A stretch of DNA of 33,046 nt from an uncultured Sutterella sp. (GTDB taxonomy: Bacteria; Pseudomonadota; Gammaproteobacteria; Burkholderiales; Burkholderiaceae_F), in the NCBI GenBank assembly GCA_900544335.1, contig UQUS01000022.1, positions 1-33,046 on the forward strand, read 5' to 3'. Of this stretch, positions 14,511 to 22,984 are shown in pieces (the stretch's first letter is position 1; every line of letters starts with the position of its first letter). The notes beneath the pieces were generated by a model that saw nothing but the letters and a program-made list of their open reading frames with translations, made no database searches and was not told where the DNA came from. Both the position numbers and the translations under genes were made by a program.

Positions 14511-16445
14511 TTATATCTTGTCCCTGAGGGACGGGGCCTTACGCCGCGATTGGGTAAGGACCATTTCGCAATGCCGGCAGTCAAACGAGGCAATATAGGT
14601 AAAGCCTTTGGGGTCGAGAAGCTCCAAGGGCTCAGGCTTTAGATGCCCGGCATTTCCTTTTTTAAAGGCCTCTTTCTTTTCTTTGCTGCCCTTGACGGAC
14701 TTCGGGCATAGCCCCAAGTCGTGTCGCAGGCAATATCGGCAACGCATGAGCTCGCGCTCGTGTGTGTTTTCGCCTGTAAGTTCAAGGGCTTTTTCTGTAA
14801 TCATCAGTCCGTGTTCGAGCCAAAAGTCACGCGCGAGGCTGTTGGCGACATTGGCACGATAATCCGAGGAAAACCCCGTGGCATCGGCTTTTTTTCGTTC
14901 GGGAAGCGTGCGCGGTCGGCGCTTGGAAATTGTCTCTTGGAGTGCCTCGCAAGCCCGACGACGCAAAGCGTTTAAGAGGGAAGCGGGGATAAATAAGTCC
15001 TTGTTTCCCGTCAGAATCAGGTCCGAGACGGCAAAGACCGTATCGCCCGTTTTCGATAGTGCTTTTTTCACGGCCTCGGGCGTACGCGAAGGGTCTTTTG
15101 CTGCATCAAGAGCGGCACCTTCTGTTACCGAGACCGCGTAGGGGCCGGTCCGTAACGTGAGCGTCAGTGCCGTGCTGCTTATATTTAAAGATGCAGAGAC
15201 GGCAATGTGTCGCTCGATACACGGACCCTCCAACGTTTTGAGAAACACGCGATCGGCATTTCGGAAAAGAGGAGCTCCTGTTGTCAGATCCGAGATTTTT
15301 CCGATGGCCTCGAAGGGGTAAATCCGAATCAAGCGCCCGGCGGCCTCCGTCCGGTTTACACGTAGTCCCGTAAAGTCCCCTTTTTGCGTAACGTACGCAA
15401 GGCCGTCTCCGTTATGTAGGTCGATTCCTTTTTTCGAGGCAATCAGAAGGGCGCGCCGTACAAAGTCTTTCTTTGCAACCGTACCGATTGCCTCGCCCGT
15501 ACTTTTCGGGGTGTGCATTTGTGCGAGCCTTTCGGGACGCCCGTGTACGAAGGCTTCGCACGAGCCGCGATGAAAGGTTTTTTCCGGGTTCGGCGTAAAC
15601 GAAAACGTCGTCTTTCCGAGCGAAGCGCTTTGGCAGGTGTTTTCCTCGATGAGGCAATCGAGCGCTTTTCGGTAGTACGCCGTGATGTTTTTCACGTAGG
15701 AGGCATCTTTCAGACGCCCTTCGATCTTAAAACTGCGGACACCGGCCTCGATAAGTTCACGTATGTTCCCGCACTGGTCGTTGTCTTTTAAGCTTAAGGC
15801 GTAGCAATGACTCTTGATGACGTCGCCCTTGTAGTCTTTGACCGTATAGGGCAGACGACAAAGTTGCGCACACGCCCCGCGATTGGCCGAACGGCCGCGC
15901 GTTGCCGCCGATAGGTAACACTGCCCCGAGTAACACACACACAGGGCCCCGTGAACGAAAAATTCCAGTGTCGCATTCGGGGCCGCTGCACGGCACGCCC
16001 GGATTTGCTCCAAGGTCAGTTCCCGCGCCAAAACCACCTGCGAAAAGCCGACATCGGCAAGAAACCGCACTTTTTCGGGCGTTCGGATGTCGCACTGTGT
16101 TGAAGCATGAAGCTCAATCGGAGGTAAATCCATCTTTAAAAAAGCCATGTCCTGGACGATTAACGCATCGACACCGGCTTCATAGGCGGTTAAGGCGGCT
16201 TTTCGGGCAGCTTCCAATTCGTCTTCGAAAAGAATCGTATTGAGAGTTAAGTACGTTTTAGCTCCGTACCGATGCGAGTAGGCGGCAACAGCCTCGATAT
16301 CGGACCAGGCATTCCCCGCCGCTTCCCGCGCACCGAAGGCCGGTCCCCCGATGTAAACGGCATCGGCCCCGGCATTGAGAGCTTGTAAGGCGACTTCCTT
16401 ATTTTTGGCCGGACTTAGGAGTTCGAGAATCGGAATGTCGGACAT
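14511..16445 (-). CDS. rlhA: 23S rRNA 5-hydroxycytidine C2501 synthase (U32 family)
   Basis: 644 residues, against 653 in E. coli RlhA (YdcP), which it resembles along its whole length. It starts ILELLSPAKN at ATG 16445. Family blocks are DAVYIGGPAFGAR, YGAKTYLTLNTILFEDELE, IELHASTQCDIRTPEK, and the U32 signature region with FFVHGALCVCYSGQC then RSANRGACAQLCRLPYT. Next come SLKDNDQ, FKIEGRLKDASYVKNITAYYR and EKTFHRG. The C-terminal extension carries cysteines in RCRYCLRHDLGLCPK and FDCRHCEM, matching RlhA and separating it from the shorter TrhP-type proteins. RlhA hydroxylates C2501 in the peptidyl-transferase region; in E. coli this depends on iron and prephenate-pathway genes. It is divergent from the DcuC-family gene, with a 249-base spacer. 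Annotation as a 'peptidase' would be a family-name artefact. Confidence 0.9.
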   Translation of the reverse strand: MSDIPILELLSPAKNKEVALQALNAGADAVYIGGPAFGAREAAGNAWSDIEAVAAYSHRYGAKTYLTLNTILFEDELEAARKAALTAYEAGVDALIVQDMAFLKMDLPPIELHASTQCDIRTPEKVRFLADVGFSQVVLARELTLEQIRACRAAAPNATLEFFVHGALCVCYSGQCYLSAATRGRSANRGACAQLCRLPYTVKDYKGDVIKSHCYALSLKDNDQCGNIRELIEAGVRSFKIEGRLKDASYVKNITAYYRKALDCLIEENTCQSASLGKTTFSFTPNPEKTFHRGSCEAFVHGRPERLAQMHTPKSTGEAIGTVAKKDFVRRALLIASKKGIDLHNGDGLAYVTQKGDFTGLRVNRTEAAGRLIRIYPFEAIGKISDLTTGAPLFRNADRVFLKTLEGPCIERHIAVSASLNISSTALTLTLRTGPYAVSVTEGAALDAAKDPSRTPEAVKKALSKTGDTVFAVSDLILTGNKDLFIPASLLNALRRRACEALQETISKRRPRTLPERKKADATGFSSDYRANVANSLARDFWLEHGLMITEKALELTGENTHERELMRCRYCLRHDLGLCPKSVKGSKEKKEAFKKGNAGHLKPEPLELLDPKGFTYIASFDCRHCEMVLTQSRRKAPSLRDKI

Positions 16446-16596
16446 AGGGAATCAATCGTAGTTCGGGTTTGGGCGTTTCGAAGGAACTTTTTTATAAAAA
16501 ACGGGCGAATCCTTTCACGACTCACCCTGGAGTAAGCATGGCACAAAAGAAAAAAATCGTCAATTAACAAGGGCGTTTCAAGTTTTTTCGGATAAG

Positions 16597-16625
16597 TAAA
16601 CAAATGTTACAAGTTAGTGTAATAT
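16597..16625 (+). promoter_or_regulatory. Possible sigma-70 promoter for the DcuC-family gene
   Basis: TAAACA at 16597-16602 and TAATAT at 16620-16625 are separated by 17 bases. Each hexamer is moderately close to consensus. A stem (TCGCTTCG with CGGAGCGA, one wobble) follows in the leader at about 16632-16651. No FNR-type TTGATnnnnATCAA site was found. Confidence 0.35.
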
Positions 16626-16694
16626 ACCTATGTCGCTTCGGTTTCGGAGCGATATGAGTTCAGTTGGGCAAACTTAAAACCATAGGGGGGAAAT

Positions 16695-17963
16695 ATGTCC
16701 TTTACTGCTTGGATCGCCTTGGCTGTAATCTTCATTACAGTTTGGGCGCTCGTTAAACAATTCGAAACGCGACTCGTCCTGATTGCGGCCGGCCTTTTCT
16801 TGTGCGTGATCAGTCTCGCACCGATGACCGGTCTCAATCAGTTCGCAAAGTCCATGACGAATAATGCACTCATCATGGCAATTTGCGGATCGATGGGCTT
16901 TGCGTATACAGCGAGCTACATGGGTTGCGACCGCTCGCTCGTTCACTATCTGGCTTCGCCCGTTCGCGGTTTGGGCATTTTCCTGATTCCGGTTTGCACG
17001 ATTATCACGTTCTTCGTGAATATCGCGCTTCCGTCGGCTGCCGGCTGCGCGGCGGCTGTCGGTTCCACGCTCATCCCCGTGATGCTTCGCGCCGGTATCA
17101 GGCCTGCTGCTGCGGCGGCTGCCGTCTTGGCCGGTACGATTGGTTCGTATCTGTCGCCGGGCACCTCCCACAACCCGTTCGTTGCCAAGATGGCCGGCAT
17201 GGATGTGATGGATTTTATCGGCACGCACGCCACGTATTCGGTTATGTGCGGTGCGATTCTTGTTGTCGGCACTTTGATTGTCTGCTGGATTTTGGGCGAC
17301 AACAAGGGTGACGTCAATGCCAAGATTGACGAATCCAAGCTGCAAAAAGACGACGACTTCAAGCCGAACGTCTTAAAGGCCGTTGTGATGATTGTTCCGA
17401 TCGCCATTCTGGTTTCAGGTAGCGTTTGGTTCCCCTCCATTAAGATGGGTGTTGCGCAAGCCATGCTTATCGGTGCGATTTGCTGCTTGCTCACCGGTCG
17501 TTGCGATCTGCAGAGATTCTCTAAGGAATTCTTCAACGGTATGGGCAAGGGCTACGCCAACGTGATGGGTATCATCATTGCCGCGGGTGTGTTCGCTGCC
17601 GGTCTGCGCGCCGCCGGTTTGATCGACGTGTGCGTCGATGCGCTTAAGGAATCGAACGAATACGCTCGTTGGGGCGGTTCTCTCGGTCCGTGGATTATGG
17701 GTGTGATTACCGGTTCCGGTGACGCTGCGACGTTAGCCTTTAACGAAGCCGTGACTCCGCATGCCGAATCCTTCGGTATGACGATTCCGAGCTTGGGCGG
17801 TCTCGCGTTCTTAACGGGTGCCCTCGGTCGTACGATGTCCCCGCTTGCCGGCGTGACGATTTTGGTCTCCGGTATCGCGATGGTCAACCCGCTCGAAGTC
17901 GTCAAACGCACGGCGATTCCGTGCTTTATCGCCGTTATCGCCTGCGCGATCTTGATGGTCTGA
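16695..17963 (+). CDS. dcuC: DcuC-family C4-dicarboxylate transporter
   Basis: 422 residues from ATG 16695, preceded by GGGGGG at a good distance. It is very hydrophobic, with about 11-12 membrane segments and a cytoplasmic charged loop near 205-225 (KIDESKLQKDDD). Family blocks shared with DcuC are the residues around SAAGCAAAVGSTLIPVMLRAG, the half-site GTIGSYLSPGTSHNPFVA, and KGYANVMGIIIAAGVFAAGL. The C-terminal GALGRTMSPLAGVTILVSG and NPLEVVKRTAIP also match. DcuC in E. coli is an inner-membrane carrier that mainly exports succinate during fermentation and can exchange it for fumarate. The gene stands alone between rlhA (divergent) and proC (convergent) and ends in a good terminator. Substrate is by homology. 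Confidence 0.8.
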   Translation: MSFTAWIALAVIFITVWALVKQFETRLVLIAAGLFLCVISLAPMTGLNQFAKSMTNNALIMAICGSMGFAYTASYMGCDRSLVHYLASPVRGLGIFLIPVCTIITFFVNIALPSAAGCAAAVGSTLIPVMLRAGIRPAAAAAAVLAGTIGSYLSPGTSHNPFVAKMAGMDVMDFIGTHATYSVMCGAILVVGTLIVCWILGDNKGDVNAKIDESKLQKDDDFKPNVLKAVVMIVPIAILVSGSVWFPSIKMGVAQAMLIGAICCLLTGRCDLQRFSKEFFNGMGKGYANVMGIIIAAGVFAAGLRAAGLIDVCVDALKESNEYARWGGSLGPWIMGVITGSGDAATLAFNEAVTPHAESFGMTIPSLGGLAFLTGALGRTMSPLAGVTILVSGIAMVNPLEVVKRTAIPCFIAVIACAILMV

Positions 17964-18013
17964 TCGCTTAAACAAAAACGCGTTCGAGATTCGGGCGCGT
18001 TTGAGTTCAAAAG

Positions 18014-18047
18014 AACCGCATTCCTTGTTTCGGGGGATGCGGTTTTT
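18014..18047 (+). terminator. Intrinsic terminator of the DcuC-family gene
   Basis: AACCGCAT at 18014-18021 pairs perfectly with ATGCGGTT at 18037-18044 and is followed by TTT. It lies 51 bases after the stop codon. A second stem, AAACGCG with CGCGTTT, is just upstream. Confidence 0.75.
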
Positions 18048-18052
18048 GCGTG

Positions 18053-18084
18053 GGTAAAAAAGCGACCGTGGGATTCGGTCGCTT
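18053..18084 (-). terminator. Intrinsic terminator of the ribF-proC unit
   Basis: AAGCGACCG (18060-18068) and CGGTCGCTT (18076-18084) form a perfect nine-base-pair stem with a seven-base loop. On the minus strand it is followed by a T-run (the A-run at 18056-18060), as expected for rho-independent termination just after proC. Confidence 0.85.
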
Positions 18085-18105
18085 CCGGAAAAAGAAAAAG
18101 GAAAC

Positions 18106-18903
18106 CTATTTTTTCATTACGGCATCGACGGCGCCGATGACAGACCCCCGAAAGCCGGTTTTTTCTAAAGCCGCAACGCCGACAATCGTCGTGCCGCCCG
18201 GAGAGCAAACCGCGTCTTTCATAGCGTCCGGGTGCGTGCCGGTCACTAGGTGTAGTCGCGCAGTTCCGACAAGCGTCTGGGCGGCAAGCTTTAAAGCGGT
18301 GTCTCTTGCAATTCCGTGTAAAACCGCGCCGTCGGCCATCGCTTCGATAAACATCGCCACATAGGCAGGGCCGCACCCGGAAATGACGCCGGCCGCTTTC
18401 ATTTTCGCCGAATCTGTCTGAAGTACAAGGCCTAAAAGAGTCAGTAAATCCGTGACCAGGGCTTCATGGTCTTTTGTCAGACTGTGACGCGCTTCGCACA
18501 AAAGGACTCCTTCGTTCACACGAACCGGTGTGTTAGGTAAAAGCGAAAGGTGTTCGGTTCCGCAAGGCAAAAGCGCTTCATAGTCGTCAAACAGGATGTT
18601 AACGGCAACCGAAAGAACAATCTTACGGGAAAGAACGTCTTTTATCGGTTCGATAACGGCCTTCACGAGATTAGGTTTTACGGCCAGAACGATGACGTCG
18701 GCCCAGGAAGCGGCCTCCTCATTTGTTTTAAAAGCCCTGACTCCGAAGGCTACGGCCTTTTCAGACAAAGGTTCGAAGTGTTTGGCACTGGCACCGATCT
18801 GTTCGGGACGAATTTTCCCGGAGTGAATCAGACCCTGTGCCATGGCCGAAGCCATGTTTCCGAAGCCGATAAAAGCGATTTTGACGTTCTCACGCGTAAT
18901 CAT
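18106..18903 (-). CDS. proC: Pyrroline-5-carboxylate reductase
   Basis: 265 residues, close to the usual 260-275. ATG 18903 has AAGGA six bases upstream. An N-terminal Rossmann motif for NAD(P)H, IAFIGFGNMASAMAQGL, starts near residue 9. The VLAVKPN block and the PNTPVRVNEG segment follow. The C-terminal dimerisation and active-site signature is at about 220-245 (GTHPDAMKDAVCSPGGTTI). It catalyses the last step of proline synthesis, 1-pyrroline-5-carboxylate to L-proline, in the cytoplasm. It lies 58 bases downstream of ribF on the same strand and is probably cotranscribed. The transcript ends at the terminator at 18053-18084. Confidence 0.95.
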   Translation of the reverse strand: MITRENVKIAFIGFGNMASAMAQGLIHSGKIRPEQIGASAKHFEPLSEKAVAFGVRAFKTNEEAASWADVIVLAVKPNLVKAVIEPIKDVLSRKIVLSVAVNILFDDYEALLPCGTEHLSLLPNTPVRVNEGVLLCEARHSLTKDHEALVTDLLTLLGLVLQTDSAKMKAAGVISGCGPAYVAMFIEAMADGAVLHGIARDTALKLAAQTLVGTARLHLVTGTHPDAMKDAVCSPGGTTIVGVAALEKTGFRGSVIGAVDAVMKK

Positions 18904-18961
18904 GGTGGTTCCTTAAAAAGAAATCGGAGTCGCAAAGTCAAGTATAAGCAAGGCGCTTACA

Positions 18962-19924
18962 TTAGGAAGCGGTAAGTAGGTGCCTTGCCGCCTTAGCATC
19001 GTTTGAAATCGCATTTTTAAGCTCCTCAAGCGAAGAAAACTTCTTTTCATCACGAAGTTTTTGAATAAACGTCACTTCGACGATTTTTCCGTATGCATCG
19101 CCTGACCAATCAAAGACATGGACTTCAAGTAGATAGCGCGCATCGCGTGTGACCGTCGGTTTGACTCCGAGGCTAGCGACACCGGGAAAGACGGAATTTT
19201 GATTATTCAGGCCGCGAATGCGAACGGCATATACGCCGCGAAGGGCCGGCTTTGAGGTCGATCCGGGGGGCAATAAGTCGATATTGAGCGTCGGGAACCC
19301 GAGGGAACGTCCGAGTTTAGCGCCGTGTATGACGCGACCGGTGATGCGGTAGGGATGCCCGAGTAGGGAAGTGACTTCCTGTAAAAAGCCTGATGAAAGG
19401 GCTTGCCGCACGCGCGAGCTGGAAACCGTGGTCCCGAGGCGGGAAATCAGGGCTTCGGCATGAACGGTAAAGCCGAGGGTCCGTCCTAAGTCCTTAAGGG
19501 TCTTGGCATTTCCCGCCGCCTTTGCGCCGAATGTAAAGTTTTTTCCGACGTAGATAACCCGAGCATTTAGTCCTTCTGCGAGAATGCGTCGGGCAAATTC
19601 CTCGGGGCTAAGTGCACTGAGGGATCGGTTAAAGGGAAGCACGTAAATACGTTCAATGCCGCAGGCAAGGATGTCACGATACCGATCGCGTAGCGTCGAA
19701 ATCCGGTAGACGGGACGGTCGGCGAAAAACTCTTTCGGGTGGGGCTCGAATGTGAGAACGGCGGCAAGAAGGTGTTGCTTTGCAGCCGTTTGCGCAACGG
19801 TGCGTAAAAGGGCCTGATGACCGAGGTGGACGCCGTCAAAGTTCCCGACGGCAAGAACGCAGGGAACGATCTTATCGGGCTTGGGTAAGCCTCGAACGAC
19901 TTGTACGAAATCCGAGTGGGTCAT
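18962..19924 (-). CDS. ribF: Bifunctional riboflavin kinase/FAD synthetase
   Basis: 320 residues, typical of bacterial RibF. The N-terminal FMN adenylyltransferase domain (about 20-180) has AVGNFDGVHLGHQALL with the nucleotidyl-transferase HxGH-type motif, and TFEPHPKEFF. It also has a VYVGKNFTFGAKAAGN-like block. The C-terminal riboflavin kinase domain (about 195-315) has GRVIHGAKLGRSLGFPTLNI, then LRGVYAVRI and VASLGVKPT. Together they convert riboflavin to FMN and then FAD, which the flavin-rich metabolism suggested by this window would need. ATG 19924 is the start. proC follows downstream on the same strand. Confidence 0.95.
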   Translation of the reverse strand: MTHSDFVQVVRGLPKPDKIVPCVLAVGNFDGVHLGHQALLRTVAQTAAKQHLLAAVLTFEPHPKEFFADRPVYRISTLRDRYRDILACGIERIYVLPFNRSLSALSPEEFARRILAEGLNARVIYVGKNFTFGAKAAGNAKTLKDLGRTLGFTVHAEALISRLGTTVSSSRVRQALSSGFLQEVTSLLGHPYRITGRVIHGAKLGRSLGFPTLNIDLLPPGSTSKPALRGVYAVRIRGLNNQNSVFPGVASLGVKPTVTRDARYLLEVHVFDWSGDAYGKIVEVTFIQKLRDEKKFSSLEELKNAISNDAKAARHLLTAS

Positions 19925-20292
19925 GGGGCGTAATGATAAAAGTGATTGAGACGGAAATGCTAAAAAAACCGAGTGAAACCGACAATCTTTGAAAGGAGAT
20001 GGCTCTTTGAGAGTGTCCGGGACAAAACGAAAAGGAAAACGACGCCCCTTTTCTTTTCAGAGTAGAGCGACAGGATTTTTCTTTCAAGCGCCCCTTATTG
20101 TTCCGTAGTCGCGACAAGGGGCCTCGTTTCTTGAAGCATCGCTGCCGTTCTCGAATCACTTTTCCTTGTCCGTTTACGGGGCCGTATAGGCATTTGTCCT
20201 AAGGAGAGCGTCTTATTTTCGCGATACAATCAATTGAAATCGAGCACGGCTATCCGTGCTCGAAATGGTTTTATCGTGACGAAAGAATTCCT
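19925..20292. other. Spacer between ribF and the peptide-transport operon
   Basis: This 368-base divergent spacer contains no credible gene; the open frames in it lack ribosome sites and look compositional. It holds a seven-base-pair stem GCCCCTT/AAGGGGC (about 20090-20120), a possible -10 TACAAT at 20225-20230, and the strong palindrome at 20240-20263 described separately. No convincing -35 for the operon was found. Confidence 0.5.
20240..20263 (+). promoter_or_regulatory. Perfect 10-base inverted repeat ahead of the peptide-transport operon
   Basis: TCGAGCACGG, a four-base loop CTAT, and CCGTGCTCGA lie 30 bases before the binding-protein ATG and just after a possible -10 TACAAT (20225-20230). 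It would fold at the very 5' end of the mRNA, or serve as a symmetrical operator. A terminator reading is less likely because no T-run follows directly on either strand. Confidence 0.5.
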
Positions 20293-21888
20293 ATGCCGAA
20301 ACAATTCATTTACCGTGCGACAACGCTTGCTCTGATGGCTTTTTCTACTCCGATTTTGGCAACAACGTTTGCATGGACAAGCGCCGGTGACATTCTTACC
20401 TTTGATATTCATGCGCAAAACGAAAACCTCAACAATGCGGCCTGTTCGGCTGTCTACGAGGGACTCGTACGTTGGAATTCGGAAATGAAAATCGAACCGG
20501 CCCTAGCCACGTCCTGGAAGCGTGTACCCGAAGGATTTCTCTTTGAGATTCGCAAAAACGTTCGCTTCCACGAAGGACAGACTCTGACGGCCGATGATGT
20601 GGTCTTTTCGATTCAGCGCGCCCTGAGTTCTCGTAGCCAATTTAAAAACAGCACGACGGGAATTGTCGGCGTGACAAAGACCGGTCCCTACGAGGTTCTC
20701 GTTAAAACCGTTAACGGGTCGCCGGTCATTATCAATCAGATGGCCGATTTGCGAATCATGAATCGGCAATGGGCTCAAAACCACGCTGCGCTTGAGCCGC
20801 AGGACTATATCAATAAAAAAGAAGCCTATGCGGCGCGTCATGCCAACGGCACGGGCCCGTTTATGCTTCAAAGCCGTGAAGTCGACGTGAAAACCGTTTT
20901 TAAGGCCTTTGACGGGTGGTGGGATCAAGCCAAGCGCCGCGGTAACGTTACTGAGGTCGTTTACATGCCGATTCAGTCGGCCGCTACACGTACGGCCGCT
21001 CTTCTTTCCGGCCAAGTGCAGTTTGTCTTGGATCCTGCAACGCAAGATCTCGGACGCTTAAAAGCCTCGCCGGATGTGAAAGTGCTCGAGGGACCTGAAA
21101 ATCGAACGCTCATGATTTCCCTTGACCAGATGCGCGACGTGAGTCCTTATGTGACCGACAAGGACGGAAAACCCTTAAAGGCCAATCCCTTTAAAGACGT
21201 GCGTGTGCGACAAGCGTTAAGTTACGGCGTCAATCGGACGGGTCTCGTGCGGGCGGTGATGCGAGGCTCGGCTGTTGCCACGGGCTCGATTGTCATGCGC
21301 AAAATCGCCGGTTGGGATAAAGACGCTGCAGCCGTCCCCGAATACAACCCCGCCAAGTCCAAGGCGCTTTTAAGTGAGGCCGGGTATCCCTCGGGATTTG
21401 CTTTTACACTCGATTGCCCGAACAACCGCTGGATTAACGATGAGGCCGTCTGTAAGGCCCTTGCATCGATGTGGGCCAAAATCGGTCTTACGGTTCGCGT
21501 CAATTCCATGCCGCGCTCGCAGTATTTCCCGAAGGTTCTTTCCTTTGATACGTCGGCGGGCATGGTCGGTTGGGGCATTTCGACGTTCGATGCTTTGTAC
21601 GGCTTGCAATCGCTCTCGCAAACTTTTGATGCGAAAACCGGTAACGGCATCAGCAACATCGGCCGGATTTCCAATGCCAAGATGGATGCACTTATCGGTG
21701 CCGTGAAGGGAGAAGAAAACCCGGACAAGCGCACGGACCTTATGCGTGAGGCCCTGCGACTTGAACGCGACCAGATGCTTCACATTCCGCTTTACGAGCA
21801 GATGATTCCGTGGGCGATGCGCAAAAATGTCACGGTCATTCATAGGCCCGATAATCGCCTGATGCTCGATGCGGTCACGGTCAAATAA
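20293..21888 (+). CDS. Periplasmic peptide-binding protein of an ABC importer (SBP family 5)
   Basis: 531 residues, usual for DppA/OppA-like proteins. A signal peptide is clear: a basic start (MPKQFIYR), hydrophobic core and likely cleavage near ATTFA, about residue 25. Family 5 features are NNAACSAVYEGLVRWN, IEPALATSWK, FEIRKNVRFHEG and LTADDVVFSIQRAL. The NPFKDVRVRQALSYGVNR block and the GYPSG motif are also present. The mature protein would capture peptides or similar ligands and deliver them to the permeases encoded downstream. It is the first gene of the unit and is separated from the permease by 121 bases containing a strong hairpin, the common arrangement that lets the binding protein be made in excess. 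The ligand cannot be read from sequence; the M20 hydrolase in the operon suggests an amide-linked compound. Confidence 0.9.
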   Translation: MPKQFIYRATTLALMAFSTPILATTFAWTSAGDILTFDIHAQNENLNNAACSAVYEGLVRWNSEMKIEPALATSWKRVPEGFLFEIRKNVRFHEGQTLTADDVVFSIQRALSSRSQFKNSTTGIVGVTKTGPYEVLVKTVNGSPVIINQMADLRIMNRQWAQNHAALEPQDYINKKEAYAARHANGTGPFMLQSREVDVKTVFKAFDGWWDQAKRRGNVTEVVYMPIQSAATRTAALLSGQVQFVLDPATQDLGRLKASPDVKVLEGPENRTLMISLDQMRDVSPYVTDKDGKPLKANPFKDVRVRQALSYGVNRTGLVRAVMRGSAVATGSIVMRKIAGWDKDAAAVPEYNPAKSKALLSEAGYPSGFAFTLDCPNNRWINDEAVCKALASMWAKIGLTVRVNSMPRSQYFPKVLSFDTSAGMVGWGISTFDALYGLQSLSQTFDAKTGNGISNIGRISNAKMDALIGAVKGEENPDKRTDLMREALRLERDQMLHIPLYEQMIPWAMRKNVTVIHRPDNRLMLDAVTVK

Positions 21889-21894
21889 ACGCAT

Positions 21895-21930
21895 GACTCG
21901 GCTTTGCGGCTTTGCGAGTAAAGCCGAGTC
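21895..21930 (+). terminator. Strong inter-gene hairpin after the binding protein (attenuator or mRNA stabiliser)
   Basis: GACTCGGCTTT and AAAGCCGAGTC form a perfect eleven-base-pair stem with a 14-base loop, six bases after the binding-protein stop. No T-run follows, so full termination is unlikely. 3' stabilisation of the binding-protein message and partial read-through to the permeases is the usual function of such stems. Confidence 0.65.
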
Positions 21931-22009
21931 GATACACTCGGCATGAGGATCGATTATTTAGTAATCGTCGCTTTGCGCTGTTAGTCGCTTTAGAGAATAC
22001 GACTTATTT

Positions 22010-22984
22010 ATGATCGGTTTTGTTTTACGACGCGCTTTTGCGGGTGTGCTGGTCATGCTCGCCGTTGCGGCCGTCTCGTTCGTGCTCTTTCAATTTGTGG
22101 GAGACCCTGTTTCGCAGATGCTCCCGATTGATGCCTCGCCGGAAGATCGCCGGATTCTTGCGGCCTCCTTAGGACTCAATGAGCCCGGATACGTGCAGTT
22201 TTGGCATTTTCTTTGCAATGCCGTACACGGGGATTTCGGGATGTCTCTAAGGCAAGCCGCGCCTGTTTCCGCCTTGATTGTCGAAAGACTTCCGGCAACA
22301 ATCGAATTGGCGACGGTTGCCGTCTTTTTTGCTACGGTCATCGGAATTCCGGCCGGAGCCTATGCGGCAATTTACCGCACGGGGCGAGTTGCCCGAACTC
22401 TGATGGGATTGTCGCTATTGGGGATTTCGCTTCCGACGTTTTTTATCGGCATTTTGCTGATTTTGGTCTTTAGCGTCTGGCTCGGTATTTTTCCTGCGTT
22501 CGGGCGCGGTGAGGTGGTCAAAATCGGTTTTTGGACCACGGGGCTACTGACAAAAGACGGGCTGATGCACTTGGTACTTCCCGCAACGACGCTTGCAATC
22601 TTCCAGGTTGCTTTGGTCATTCGTCTCGTGCGCGCTCAAATGCTCGAAGTCCTTCGCAGTGACTTTATTCGTTTTTGTATGGCGCGCGGCCTTTCGTTTC
22701 GGTCCGTTTACCTCAGGCATGCGCTCAAAAATACGTTACTCCCCGTCATTACGATTACGGGGCTGCAGCTCGGGGGGCTTATCGCCTTTTCCATCGTGAC
22801 GGAAACGGTCTTTCAGTGGCCGGGCATGGGGTTGCTTTTTTTGCAGTCGGTGCAGTTTGCCGATATTCCGGTGTTAACGGCCTATCTATGCCTGATTGCC
22901 CTGATTTTCGTACTGATTAATTTTTGTGTCGACGTGCTTTATATGGTCGTCGACCCGCGACTAAAAACCCAAGGAGGTCAATAA
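22010..22984 (+). CDS. Dpp/Opp-type ABC permease, DppB-like
   Basis: 324 residues with about six membrane segments. ATG 22010 opens with the family's FVLRRAFAGVLVML. The DppB/OppB N-terminal block is visible: FVGDPV, the LGLNEPGYVQFWHFL segment and GDFGMSLR. The coupling EAA-loop region includes DFIRFCMARGLSFRSVYLRHALKNTLLPVIT, where the permease contacts the ATPases. It ends DVLYMVVDPRLK. It forms the inner-membrane channel with the second permease at 24193-25146. The stop codon is directly followed by the ATG of the amidohydrolase, and AGGAGG near its end serves that gene. Confidence 0.92.
   Translation: MIGFVLRRAFAGVLVMLAVAAVSFVLFQFVGDPVSQMLPIDASPEDRRILAASLGLNEPGYVQFWHFLCNAVHGDFGMSLRQAAPVSALIVERLPATIELATVAVFFATVIGIPAGAYAAIYRTGRVARTLMGLSLLGISLPTFFIGILLILVFSVWLGIFPAFGRGEVVKIGFWTTGLLTKDGLMHLVLPATTLAIFQVALVIRLVRAQMLEVLRSDFIRFCMARGLSFRSVYLRHALKNTLLPVITITGLQLGGLIAFSIVTETVFQWPGMGLLFLQSVQFADIPVLTAYLCLIALIFVLINFCVDVLYMVVDPRLKTQGGQ

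Noticed and set aside
14511..16445. Secreted collagenase or peptidase role for the U32 protein
   Set aside because: Full-length resemblance to RlhA, no signal peptide, and RlhA-specific C-terminal cysteines; the peptidase label comes only from the family name.
16674..17345. 223-codon minus-strand open frame opposite the DcuC-family gene
   Set aside because: Arg/Asn/His-rich shadow of a hydrophobic transporter.
19872..20159. 95-codon minus-strand open frame upstream of ribF
   Set aside because: Overlaps the ribF start, is Arg/Ser-rich without family features, and has no ribosome site.
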